35,283 nucleotides of DNA from an uncultured Haloferula sp. (GTDB lineage Bacteria; Verrucomicrobiota; Verrucomicrobiae; Verrucomicrobiales; Akkermansiaceae), in NCBI GenBank assembly GCA_946885645.1, contig CAMPGU010000012.1, forward strand, positions 1-35,283, read 5' to 3'. Both the position numbers and the translations under genes were made by a program. Of this stretch, positions 1 through 9,461 are shown in pieces. Below the pieces are notes generated by a model. That model had not been told where the DNA came from. It searched no databases and saw only the letters and a list, made by a program, of their open reading frames with translations. The first letter of the stretch is position 1; every line of letters begins with the position of its first letter.

Positions 1-226
1 CCTTGGCACCGGTCGCGGCAATAAGGTCGGGGTCCGGCTCAATGAACGGGAGCTCTACCCCCGGGAGCTTCCGGAACCGCGGGAAGACCGCGGACAGCGG
101 CTTCCCGGCTTCCTGCCGCGAGGTGGCCGCCACCAGTTCGACCTGCGGATGGACCAGCAGCAGGCGCAGGAGTTCCTGTCCGGTGTATCCGCTGGCTCCG
201 ACGATCGCGGTTTTGATCCGTTCCAT
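1..226 (-). CDS. argC: N-acetyl-gamma-glutamyl-phosphate reductase, N-terminal part (runs off left edge)
   Basis: Third enzyme of arginine synthesis: NADPH-dependent reduction of N-acetylglutamyl phosphate to the semialdehyde, in the cytoplasm. Only about 75 N-terminal residues are in the window. They begin [20 protein letters not shown], and the GASGYTG dinucleotide-binding motif (residues 10-16), then LLxxHPxVEL and [10 protein letters not shown], are characteristic of ArgC. The ATG is at 226-224; no strong Shine-Dalgarno is visible. The catalytic cysteine region lies beyond the left edge. The gene is divergent from the tRNA-Pro at 312. Identification rests on the N-terminal motif and is firm; whether the rest of the gene is intact cannot be seen. 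Confidence 0.9.
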   Translation of the reverse strand, partial: MERIKTAIVGASGYTGQELLRLLLVHPQVELVAATSRQEAGKPLSAVFPRFRKLPGVELPFIEPDPDLIAATGAK

Positions 227-311
227 GGCGGCCGGAAAATGCACGATTTTCAGGGCTTGCCAACCGGGATTTACCCTGATTGTCTGCCCGCCCGTCTCGG
301 ACGGAGGTAAA

Positions 312-388
312 CGGGCTGTAGCGCAGTCTGGTAGCGCACCTGCATGGGGTGTAGGGGGTCGTGGGTTCGAATCCCGCCAGCCCGACCA
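312..388 (+). tRNA. tRNA-Pro (anticodon GGG)
   Basis: Full cloverleaf read by eye. Acceptor stem CGGGCTG (312-318) pairs with CAGCCCG (378-384), followed by discriminator A385 and an encoded CCA at 386-388. The anticodon stem is CCTGC/GTAGG with loop ATGGGGT and anticodon GGG at 346-348. The T stem GTGGG/CCCGC (one T-G pair) has loop TTCGAAT. GGG reads the Pro codons CCC and CCU. It stands alone, with no neighbouring tRNA. Confidence 0.96.
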
Positions 389-512
389 TTTTCGATGGTC
401 ATCCGTTTACAAGTCGCGATCCCTCTGCGGGGTCCCGATGGCAACGGCGTGCATGGCGGGAATGATACCGTCTCCTCACAGGGCGTCCGGACGCCGAACG
501 CGCATCGTGCCG

Positions 513-1601
513 CTAGGGACGGGCCTCCAGGATCAGATTCACCGGCGTCTCGCTCGCGCGCCGGAATCGGGTGAAGCCGCCTTCTTCCACCACTCCGCGG
601 AGCCGTTTCTCGCCTGCCTGTGCTCCTAGCGCGAGGCCCACTTCCTGGCTCCGCGAGCCGGGAGTGCAGATCATCGCCGAGAAGCTGTAGTAGAGGCGGC
701 CCAGGGGGTTGAGGTTTTCGGCAAGGGTATCGCCCGCCATCGGTTCCACGATCATCCAAGTGCCGTCCGCAGCGAGGGCCTGGCGGATGTGGACCGCGGC
801 TCCCACCGGATCGCCCATGTCGTGCAAGGCATCGAATACCGTCACCAGATCATAGCCCTTCCCGGGGAAGTCCTTCGCGGTGGCGACTTCAAATTCCACG
901 TTGGCCAGGCCTTCCTCCGCCGCGTGCTTCCGTGCCGCTTCGATCGATGCCTCGTGGAAGTCGAAGCCGGTGAACTTGGACTCGGGATAGGCCTTCGCCA
1001 TCAGGATGGTCGAGGAGCCGTGACCGCAGCCGACATCGGCCACGCGCCCTCCGGCGATCAGCTTGGCTTCCACGCCATCGAGCGCGGGGATCCAGACGGG
1101 CACTAGATTGGCCACATACCCGGGGCGGAAGAAGCGGTCCACGCCGCAGAAGAGGCAGCTATGATGATCCGCCCATGCCACGCCCTTTCCGCTCTTGAAG
1201 GCTTCTTCGAGCAGGGGCACATCGTGATATACCGCGGAGATCCCGTAGAAGCCGGCGCTCATCGCGGCCGTGCTTTCCGGGTCGGCAAAAATCGCGATCT
1301 GTTCGGGGTTCATCCAGAAGAGACCTGCCTCCGGATCGCATTCGATGTAGGCGGAGGCCGCTTGGGCGTGGAGCCACTCGCGGAGGTAGCGTTCATCGAG
1401 CCCGGTGAGGCCTGCCAAGGCCGCCGAGGTGACCGGCCCCGCCTTGGCAAGGGCTTGGTAGATGCCGAGGCGGTCGCCGAGGATGGTCAATGCACCGCTG
1501 ATGGCGGCACCCATTTCGACCATCATCTTGCCCGCAAAGGCGTCGAGGAGGTCGTGGCGGAGTTCGGTGCGTCGTTCTTGGATTTCTAGTGTCGAGTTCA
1601 T
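513..1601 (-). CDS. Class I SAM-dependent methyltransferase with N-terminal winged-helix domain
   Basis: 362 residues. The N-terminal ~90 residues look like the dimerising winged helix found in Rv2258c-type and O-methyltransferase-like proteins (LGIYQALA, then TSAALAGLTGLDERYLREWL). The SAM-binding Rossmann motif I is VADVGCGHGSS at residues 187-197, followed by an acidic motif II (FTGFDFHEASIEAAR) and a post-motif (DLVTVFDALHDMGDP). The substrate cannot be told; small hydrophobic or xenobiotic-like molecules are usual guesses for the family. A TetR gene lies just upstream on the same strand, and a perfect 18-bp palindrome at 1648-1665 sits between the two genes, 46 bp before this ATG. I infer that the TetR protein represses this gene and that the methyltransferase product or substrate may relate to its ligand. 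Confidence 0.85.
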   Translation of the reverse strand: MNSTLEIQERRTELRHDLLDAFAGKMMVEMGAAISGALTILGDRLGIYQALAKAGPVTSAALAGLTGLDERYLREWLHAQAASAYIECDPEAGLFWMNPEQIAIFADPESTAAMSAGFYGISAVYHDVPLLEEAFKSGKGVAWADHHSCLFCGVDRFFRPGYVANLVPVWIPALDGVEAKLIAGGRVADVGCGHGSSTILMAKAYPESKFTGFDFHEASIEAARKHAAEEGLANVEFEVATAKDFPGKGYDLVTVFDALHDMGDPVGAAVHIRQALAADGTWMIVEPMAGDTLAENLNPLGRLYYSFSAMICTPGSRSQEVGLALGAQAGEKRLRGVVEEGGFTRFRRASETPVNLILEARP

Positions 1602-1647
1602 GGTTCTCAGTGGGACGGCGGGGGAGATTCAGGACTTGGAGGAGAGG

Positions 1648-1665
1648 ATACCGACTGGTCGGTAT
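1648..1665. promoter_or_regulatory. Palindromic TetR-type operator upstream of the methyltransferase gene
   Basis: The sequence ATACCGACTGGTCGGTAT is a perfect inverted repeat (8-bp arms, 2-bp centre) between the tetR stop and the methyltransferase start. It matches 16 of 18 positions of the palindrome in front of tetR itself (2290-2307). Read on the minus strand it ends in GGTATCCT, so TATCCT could be the -10 hexamer of a separate methyltransferase promoter; no good -35 is visible. Binding by the adjacent TetR protein is inference. Confidence 0.8.
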
Positions 1666-1685
1666 AGAGAGTGTGCCGGAAAAAT

Positions 1686-2276
1686 TCAGACGGGGGCGGT
1701 CGTCAGCCGTTCGAGGTTCCGGCGGAAGGCTCTCAGCGCGGAGGAGATGCGGGACGGGTCGCGGAAGGCCTTTGCAAAGATGATCGAGCCCTCGAGGAGC
1801 GATAGGTACTCGTTGGCCAGCTCCTTGGCGGAGGGAAGTTCCGGCCAGCGCGCCACGATCGGTTCAAACCAAGTGGCGAAGTAGTCCATGACTTCGGAGA
1901 ACATCCCCGCCACGGTCCGGTGCATCCTCTCGTTCGTCTCCGCCAGTTCCAGGGAGAAGCTGGCCAGGATGCAGCCGCCGGACCACAACTGCCCGGCGCT
2001 GCTCTCCACGTGCTCGAAGAAGGCAAAAGAGCGCTCCACCGGATCGGCGATCTCCGTATGAGGTCCCTCGTCGAGGATCTCGCCGCTCTTCATCATCGAC
2101 CATTCGAGGGTCGCAAGGCCCAGCTCTTCCTTGGATTTAAAGAAGTGATAGAAGCTGCCCTTGGTGAGGCCGGCCCTCTCGCAGATCGCATCCACGGTCG
2201 TTCCTGCAAATCCCTTTGCCAGCACCAGCGCTTTCGCGGCGGCGAGCAGGCGCTCCTTGGAATCGCTTTCCGACAT
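1686..2276 (-). CDS. TetR/AcrR family transcriptional repressor
   Basis: 196 residues, a normal length for the family. The N-terminal HTH is clear: RLLAAAKALVLAKGFAGTTV, then ICERAGLTKGSFYHFFKSKEEL (residues ~10-55). The ligand/dimer domain carries SGGCILASFSLELAE, resembling the GC(L/I)xxxxxxE segment of NemR/AcuR-like members, so a reactive small molecule is a possible ligand (inference). A near-perfect 18-bp palindrome sits immediately upstream (2290-2307) and a perfect copy in front of the downstream methyltransferase, which points to autorepression plus control of that one target. The start ATG (2276-2274) lies only about 10 bp from a good -10 hexamer, so the transcript may have almost no leader. 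Confidence 0.92.
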   Translation of the reverse strand: MSESDSKERLLAAAKALVLAKGFAGTTVDAICERAGLTKGSFYHFFKSKEELGLATLEWSMMKSGEILDEGPHTEIADPVERSFAFFEHVESSAGQLWSGGCILASFSLELAETNERMHRTVAGMFSEVMDYFATWFEPIVARWPELPSAKELANEYLSLLEGSIIFAKAFRDPSRISSALRAFRRNLERLTTAPV

Positions 2277-2286
2277 GGAGGAAAGG

Positions 2287-2313
2287 TCTATACCGACCGG
2301 TTGGTATGATCAA
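2287..2313 (-). promoter_or_regulatory. Putative tetR promoter with operator embedded between -35 and -10
   Basis: On the minus strand TTGATC (2313-2308) and TATAGA (2292-2287) are separated by 15 bp. An 18-bp palindrome ATACCGACCGGTTGGTAT (2290-2307, one arm mismatch) fills the spacer and overlaps the -10. A repressor bound here would block polymerase directly. The expected start point, about 7 bp past the -10, falls around 2280, only about 4 nt before the ATG. The 15-bp spacing is shorter than the optimum, so the -35 is less certain than the operator. Confidence 0.7.
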
Positions 2314-2425
2314 TAGGGATCTTTCCCATCCGCCACGACGGCATGGAAGGCCTCGGCCTTGTCGTCCGGTAAGCCTCTAAAGCCGTCACGCTCCGGTCCA
2401 AGGAGGGAGCCGCCGGTCCTGCCTC

Positions 2426-2429
<4 letters not shown>
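2310..2429 (-). CDS. Possible 39-aa small ORF between lepA and tetR
   Basis: Begins with a TTG that overlaps the lepA TGA and ends in TGA at 2312-2310, next to the tetR operator. The predicted C-terminus LPDDKAEAFHAVVADGKDPY reads like natural protein rather than a random frame and uses GC-ending codons. It could be a small protein translated by readthrough coupling from lepA, a remnant of a larger gene, or chance. I recognise no family. It is the only reading frame in the 148-bp lepA-tetR gap that caught my eye. Confidence 0.25.
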
Positions 2430-4225
<1,796 letters not shown>

Positions 4226-4352
4226 GGTAACGGCGGACAGGACTAGGCGGGCGGAGGAAAGCACCAAATACGCGGAAATCACGGAAAAAGAAAGGGCGGG
4301 GAGTCACGCGGAAGTTGGCGAAGGCACCGGGACTCTGGTAGGGGAAGGGTCG

Positions 4353-5564
4353 GTGACCGGACGATACGAGATTCAGGAGATCCTGACCCAGGACGCGAGC
4401 GGCGTGGTTTTCCATGCCGAAGACCGCGATAGCGGCAAGGCGGTGGTCCTGCGGCGGTTCTTTCCCTATGGTCCGGACGGAGGGGGACTCCAGGAGGCGG
4501 AGCGCAGCGCCTATCTGGTGGCACTCCAGCGGCTGCGGGAGGTCCGCCACCCGACGCTGCGGGCCGTTCTGGGCGGCGGCTGCGACCCCGTGGACGGCAT
4601 GCCCTTTCTCGTCACCGAGTGGGTGGAGGGCCGGCGCTTGTCCGAGCTGCTCAAGGAAAGGGCGCTCAGCCCCGCCTCTACGAAAGCCTTGCTCGTCCAC
4701 GCCCTGGAGGCGTCCACGGCCGTTTCCGCCGCCTTTGGCGAGGAGGCGGTGTGGGTGGAAACTTCTCCGGAATCGATCATCTTGCCCGAGGACGGGGAGA
4801 CCCTCACCTTCTGGGCCTGTCCGCTGAAATGGCTGGGCAGTCCGGAGAAACGCGGAGGCTTGCTGCCCTTGGCCAAGCTCGCGGAAAAAGCACTCCACTG
4901 GCGCGGCAAGCCTGTGGCGGGCACCGCCGAAGGACTGGGAAGCTGGATCAAGGCAGTCAGGGAAAACCCCGAACGCTGGACGATTTCAGAAGCGATCACC
5001 GCGCTGAAGGAACCGCTTACGATCAAATCGGGCCCCGGCCGGATGGACGGCGTACCGACGGTTCCGATGCCGGCTGCAAAGAAGAGAGTCGCCGGCAATC
5101 CGTCGCGGAAACGCGCGGTGGTCCCGGTTCTCCTCGCCCTTCTCCTGGGGGCTGCCGCGGCCGCCGGCGGCTTCTACTTCCTGAAATCGCGCCTGAATAG
5201 GAGCGCTGCCGCCCCTGCCGGAGAGGGGACGGAAATCGAAATCCCCAAAGGATCGAGTGCGCTCGAATTCGGCATGAGCTCTCAGGCCGCCCGGGGAAAT
5301 GCCGTGGTGACAGGCAGGGTCGCCGCGACCGAGGAAGGCGCGGGCAACGGGATTCGCTACCTGAAGATCACGGTGGAAGGGGCCGCGGAGCCCCGCTGGG
5401 TAGCCTGCCAAGCGGGCCCGCAGGCGACCGGGATGCAGGCGGCCGACTTCGAAGCCCTGAAGAACAAACGCGTGCGCGTGAGCGGCGAGGAGAAAAAGGA
5501 AGATTCCCACCGGCGGTCCGTGATCCACATCCGCTCGCTCGATCAGATCGAGGTTCTCGATTGA
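4353..5564 (+). CDS. Membrane-anchored Ser/Thr protein-kinase-like protein (probable pseudokinase)
   Basis: 403 residues from a GTG preceded by AGGGGAAGG; an in-frame ATG at 4224 would add 43 residues and overlap the lepA start codon. Residues ~3-220 follow the kinase fold: TGRYEIQEIL, LREVRHPTLRAVL, PFLVTEWVEGRRLSELL. The catalytic set is degraded. The Gly-rich loop is LTQDASGVVF, the VAIK lysine position is Arg34, the HRDxKPEN loop reads WVETSPES (134-141), and no DFG is recognisable. One transmembrane helix (~255-277, VVPVLLALLLGAAAAAGGFYFL) separates it from a ~120-residue, presumably extracytoplasmic C-terminal domain of unknown fold. The stop overlaps the recG start by 4 nt. Likely a binding or scaffolding protein rather than an active kinase. 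Confidence 0.75.
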   Translation: MTGRYEIQEILTQDASGVVFHAEDRDSGKAVVLRRFFPYGPDGGGLQEAERSAYLVALQRLREVRHPTLRAVLGGGCDPVDGMPFLVTEWVEGRRLSELLKERALSPASTKALLVHALEASTAVSAAFGEEAVWVETSPESIILPEDGETLTFWACPLKWLGSPEKRGGLLPLAKLAEKALHWRGKPVAGTAEGLGSWIKAVRENPERWTISEAITALKEPLTIKSGPGRMDGVPTVPMPAAKKRVAGNPSRKRAVVPVLLALLLGAAAAAGGFYFLKSRLNRSAAAPAGEGTEIEIPKGSSALEFGMSSQAARGNAVVTGRVAATEEGAGNGIRYLKITVEGAAEPRWVACQAGPQATGMQAADFEALKNKRVRVSGEEKKEDSHRRSVIHIRSLDQIEVLD

Positions 5565-7621
5565 CCTGCCGGCACGTGATTTCTCCCACCCTCCATCTCG
5601 CCGCCGCCGATTTCCTGGCACCGAAGGAAGTCGTGTCCCTCGCCGCCTCCGGGCTGGCCACGGCGGGCGATTTGCTGGATTGGCTGCCGCGGCGCTATGA
5701 GGACCGGCGGCGCTTCGACGCCTTCCCGGCCCAAGCGGGAGGACCGGCGGTCTGCCTGCGTGGAACGGTGGTGGATTCGATGAAGCGCCGGTTCGGAGTC
5801 CGGCGGCAGTTCTACGAGGCCGTGGTGATGGACGGCACGGGCGGGGTTTTCGGCTCCGGAAAGGTGACCTGCCGCTGGTTCAACATGCCTTTCATCCACA
5901 AGATGGTGGCCGCGGGGCATGAGGTGGTCCTCTACGGCAAGCCGAAGGACTTCGGCGGCAAGCTCGTCATCGACCATCCCGAATTCGAAATCGTGCGGGA
6001 CGAGGACGGGCCATCGATTCACTTGGAAAGGATCGTTCCGATCTACCGGAACGTTTCAGGCATCCCGCAGCGAAGGCTCCGGGAGATCATCCACGAGTTA
6101 CTCGCGCGCCTGGATCCTCTGGCGGTCGCCCCGCTCTTCGATGTGGATCCCAGTTATCCGCGGATCGAAGCGTTCCGGGAGGTGCATTTCCCGGAAGCTC
6201 TGGAGCAGGCGGAAGCCGCGCGCCGGCGCTTCGCCCTGGAGGAATTCTTCGCGCTGCAACTGAACGTGGTGTGGCGGCGGGCCAGGAACCGGGAGGGCGG
6301 CGGGCGCGTGCTGGGGACGAAGACCACGCTGCTGAAGCGCTTTTACGCGAGCCTGCCCTTCGACCTCACCGGAGCGCAGAAACGGTCCGTCAAGGAGATC
6401 GTCGCGGACATGCGCGAGCCGCGAGCAATGAACCGGCTGCTGCAGGGCGATGTCGGTTCGGGGAAAACCTTCGTCGCCATGGCGGCCATGCTGCTAGCGA
6501 TCGATTCCGGTTGCCAGACGGCGCTGATGGCTCCCACCCAGATCCTCGCGGAGCAGCATTTCCTTACGTTTCGGAAATGGCTGGAGCCGCTCGGCGTGCG
6601 CGTGGCGCTCCGCACCGCGGCGAAGGAGGAAAGCACGCATCTGCCGATGCAGGGCGAGCCGCAGGTGCTCATCGGCACCCATGCGCTGCTTTACGACAAG
6701 GTCGCCTTCGCCGACCTCGGGCTCGTCGTTATCGACGAGCAGCACAAGTTCGGCGTGATCCAGCGTTCGCGGCTGATCAAGCAGGGAGCCCTGCCGGACG
6801 TGCTGGTGATGACCGCCACGCCAATCCCGCGCACTTTGACGATGACCATTTACGGCGATCTCGATGTCTCGATTCTCGACGAGCGGCCCGCGGGTCGCGG
6901 CAAGATGGTTACCGCTTTGCGGACGGGCGCGAAACAGGCGGAAGTGACGAAGTTCGTGAAGGACCAGCTTGCCGCGGGGCGGCAAGCGTATCTCGTGTAT
7001 CCCTTGGTGGAGGAAAGCGAGACCCTCAAGGCCGAGTCGGCCACGGAAGCTTTCGAGAAATGGCGGAAGCGCCTCCCCGGCTACGAGGTCGGCATGGTTC
7101 ACGGCAAGCTGGACGCCGAGGAAAAGGAGCAGGTGATGCGCCGCTTCCGGGACGGTGGGATCCACGCCTTGGTCGCGACTTCGGTGGTCGAAGTGGGGGT
7201 GGACGTTCCGAACGCGAACTTGATGCTGATCCACCACGCCGAGCGCTTCGGGCTCGCGCAGCTCCACCAGCTCCGGGGGCGTATCGGCCGCGGGGAGCAC
7301 AAGAGCTACTGCGTCCTCCTCACCGATGGGAAGAGCGCGGAAGCCATGGAAAAGCTGGGCGTGATGGAAAGAACTTCGGACGGCTTCGTCATCGCGGAGG
7401 AGGATCTGCGGATCCGCGGCCCCGGAGATGTGCTCGGGACCATGCAGAGCGGCCTCGGTGACCTGAAATTCGCCGACTTCCTGGCGGATACCGTTTTGTT
7501 GAGGGAAGCAAGGGCACTCGCGGACCGGGTGATCGCGGAAGACCCCACGCTGTCGGGAAAGCACGCAGCTGTCCGCGTGCAGATTCAGGAAGCCGACAGC
7601 AGGGAGGCCCAGCGCGCATAA
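5561..7621 (+). CDS. recG: ATP-dependent DNA helicase RecG
   Basis: Branch-migrating helicase that remodels stalled forks and Holliday junctions. 686 residues, near the family norm. An N-terminal wedge/OB domain (~60-145, including LRGTVVDSMKRRFG) is followed by two RecA-like domains: LTGAQKRSVKEI (Q-like motif), Walker A GDVGSGKT (296-303), MAPTQILAEQH, motif II DEQH (392-395), motif III TATPIPRT (418-425), and C-terminal TSVVEVGVDVPNA and QLRGRIGRGEHKSYC. Translation probably starts at TTG 5561, whose bases overlap the upstream TGA (translational coupling with the pseudokinase); a GTG at 5576 is an alternative. Confidence 0.96.
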   Translation: MTCRHVISPTLHLAAADFLAPKEVVSLAASGLATAGDLLDWLPRRYEDRRRFDAFPAQAGGPAVCLRGTVVDSMKRRFGVRRQFYEAVVMDGTGGVFGSGKVTCRWFNMPFIHKMVAAGHEVVLYGKPKDFGGKLVIDHPEFEIVRDEDGPSIHLERIVPIYRNVSGIPQRRLREIIHELLARLDPLAVAPLFDVDPSYPRIEAFREVHFPEALEQAEAARRRFALEEFFALQLNVVWRRARNREGGGRVLGTKTTLLKRFYASLPFDLTGAQKRSVKEIVADMREPRAMNRLLQGDVGSGKTFVAMAAMLLAIDSGCQTALMAPTQILAEQHFLTFRKWLEPLGVRVALRTAAKEESTHLPMQGEPQVLIGTHALLYDKVAFADLGLVVIDEQHKFGVIQRSRLIKQGALPDVLVMTATPIPRTLTMTIYGDLDVSILDERPAGRGKMVTALRTGAKQAEVTKFVKDQLAAGRQAYLVYPLVEESETLKAESATEAFEKWRKRLPGYEVGMVHGKLDAEEKEQVMRRFRDGGIHALVATSVVEVGVDVPNANLMLIHHAERFGLAQLHQLRGRIGRGEHKSYCVLLTDGKSAEAMEKLGVMERTSDGFVIAEEDLRIRGPGDVLGTMQSGLGDLKFADFLADTVLLREARALADRVIAEDPTLSGKHAAVRVQIQEADSREAQRA

Positions 7622-7644
7622 CACATGATGCACCCTCCCGTCAC

Positions 7645-8565
7645 ATGACCTCGAACGCAAGCGCCTGGCCGGAAGACGCGTTTTATCAGAGCAAACATCC
7701 GTATCCATTTCCGGATTGGGAACGCTTGGCGGATCAGGTCGAACGGAGCCAAGCTCCCGAATCACGTCACGCAGCCTGGTGTGATCTCGCCTTTCTCTGG
7801 ATGGAAAAGGTTCGGGATGTGCTGCCTTCCGGCTATTCGCTACATGAGTCCGCGAATTTCATTCTCCTTTCCCGAGCAGATCGGACCAAAGCCTCCGAGC
7901 TTCTTCTTCATCTGGAGAAAACGAATGGGAAGATTAAGGCCGCCCTTGGCCCGCTCCTGCCGGGAAAGCTCCAAGGAAAATGTCCTGCGATTCTTTTCTC
8001 CGAGGAGAATCAGTTCTACGATTACGTCTCCATGTTTTTCGAGGAGGAGGAAGGCTCGTTCGGTGGCATGAGCGGTGTCTATTTAAATCGCGGCTATGGC
8101 CACTTCGCGATGCCGAGTCCGGATCTCGCACGGTATGCTGCCGTCTTCGCGCACGAACTCTGCCACGCCTATCTCTCGCACTTGCCGCTTCCTCTGTGGC
8201 TCAACGAAGCGATTACGGCCGGGGTTGAAGATGCCGTGGAGGGAAGCGCACCATACCATCTTAACCGCGAAATCATCGCCCGCCATCGCGCCTATTGGTC
8301 CCCCGAAAGCATCGCCGATTTCTGGGAGGGGCATAGCTTCTGCTATCCTGACGAAGGCCAGGAACTGAGCTATCACCTCGCCCGCTTCATTCTCCAAGCC
8401 TTGTATCGCGGCGGAGAGACACCGAAGGAGGTCATGGATGCTTTCTTTTTGGAAGCGAACTACATCGATGCGGGCGAGGCCGCGGCCCGGGAGATTCTCG
8501 GGATCTCCTTGGGCGATTGTGTCTCCGCTATTTTAGGGGAGGGTTCATACGAGCCAAGAAGCTAG
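7645..8565 (+). CDS. Putative zinc metallopeptidase (peptidase MA-like, HExxH)
   Basis: 306 residues, no signal peptide. The motif HELCH (170-174) is followed by LPLWLNEAITAGVE, where E188 is the likely third zinc ligand, as in gluzincins of the peptidase MA clan (H-E-x-x-H, then Glu in a WLNE/WxxEG segment). The N-terminal half is not recognisable. The start ATG is 23 bp after the recG stop. Codon use is visibly poorer in G/C at third positions than in recG or the NYN gene, a hint of separate origin. The substrate is unknown. An alternative reading as a non-catalytic homologue is unlikely because all three expected ligands are present. Confidence 0.6.
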   Translation: MTSNASAWPEDAFYQSKHPYPFPDWERLADQVERSQAPESRHAAWCDLAFLWMEKVRDVLPSGYSLHESANFILLSRADRTKASELLLHLEKTNGKIKAALGPLLPGKLQGKCPAILFSEENQFYDYVSMFFEEEEGSFGGMSGVYLNRGYGHFAMPSPDLARYAAVFAHELCHAYLSHLPLPLWLNEAITAGVEDAVEGSAPYHLNREIIARHRAYWSPESIADFWEGHSFCYPDEGQELSYHLARFILQALYRGGETPKEVMDAFFLEANYIDAGEAAAREILGISLGDCVSAILGEGSYEPRS

Positions 8566-8699
8566 GCTCAATGCGACCCGGATTGACCTTGCTGAATCCA
8601 ACACACCAAGGCAACGATACCCATTCGGGCGGTCCGGGTTTTGAAGTGCGGCAAGGAGAGAGCTTTCTTTCGCGAAAATCCGGAGATAAGGAAAACCGC

Positions 8700-9461
8700 A
8701 TGCCGACACCCATCACGGATCCATCCGCCAAACCCCTTGCGGTGCTCATCGATGCAGACAACGCTTCTGCTTCCGTGATCGCCGCCGTGCTTGCGGAAGT
8801 GGCCACCTACGGCACGGCGAGCGTGAAGCGCATCTACGGCGACTGGACCAAGCCCAATCTCAGCGGATGGAAAGACGAGCTCCTCAAGCACTCCATCCAG
8901 CCGATCCAACAGTTCAGCTACACCACCGGCAAGAACGCGACCGACAGCGCCATGATCATCGATGCGATGGATCTGCTCTACACCGGCCGCTTCACCGGCT
9001 TCTGCCTGGTGACGAGCGACAGCGATTTCACCCGGCTTGCCGCCCGTGTCCGGGAGCAGGGGCTCACCGTGTACGGCTTCGGCGAGAAAAAGACGCCGAA
9101 GCCTTTCGTCCATGCGTGCGACAAATTCACCTACACCGAGGTGATCGCAGGTGCTGCGGAACAGGATGCGGGGAGTGAGGATTCCGCCGCACCGGTGCGG
9201 AAGAAATCGGGAGCGGAGCTATTGAAGGACCGCAAGCTGATCGTGGGGATCCACAAGGCGATCGATGCGGTCACGAACGAGGAAAGTGAGTGGGCCTCGC
9301 TCGGCGGTGTCGGCTCGAACCTTTCCAAGCTGATGCCGGACTTCGACTCGCGGAATTACGGCTACGCGCGGCTCAGCGATCTGGTAAAGGCGATCAATAT
9401 CTTCGAGGTGCTTCGCAAGGACCAGCATATCCTGGTCAGGGCAAAGCCGAAGAACCCGTGA
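8700..9461 (+). CDS. NYN-domain (PIN-like) ribonuclease with C-terminal OST-HTH/LOTUS domain
   Basis: 253 residues. The N-terminal NYN domain has LIDADNASASVI (D18, D20), TDSAMIIDAMDLLYTG (D82) and the acidic signature LVTSDSDFTRLA (D107, D109), the expected metal-binding set of NYN nucleases. After a ~25-residue linker, residues ~172-247 (LLKDRKLIVGIHKAI...GSNLSKLMPDFDSRNYGYARLSDLVKAI) form an OST-HTH/LOTUS module, a predicted RNA-binding winged helix. This pairing is widespread in bacteria; a role in RNA processing or decay is the usual proposal. The start ATG 8700 is chosen because the NYN core begins 13 residues later and GGAGATAAGG precedes it; the longer upstream frame has no family match. 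Confidence 0.88.
   Translation: MPTPITDPSAKPLAVLIDADNASASVIAAVLAEVATYGTASVKRIYGDWTKPNLSGWKDELLKHSIQPIQQFSYTTGKNATDSAMIIDAMDLLYTGRFTGFCLVTSDSDFTRLAARVREQGLTVYGFGEKKTPKPFVHACDKFTYTEVIAGAAEQDAGSEDSAAPVRKKSGAELLKDRKLIVGIHKAIDAVTNEESEWASLGGVGSNLSKLMPDFDSRNYGYARLSDLVKAINIFEVLRKDQHILVRAKPKNP

Noticed and set aside
257..311. TTGCCA-like -35 before tRNA-Pro
   Set aside because: No -10 hexamer at a workable distance; promoter not callable.
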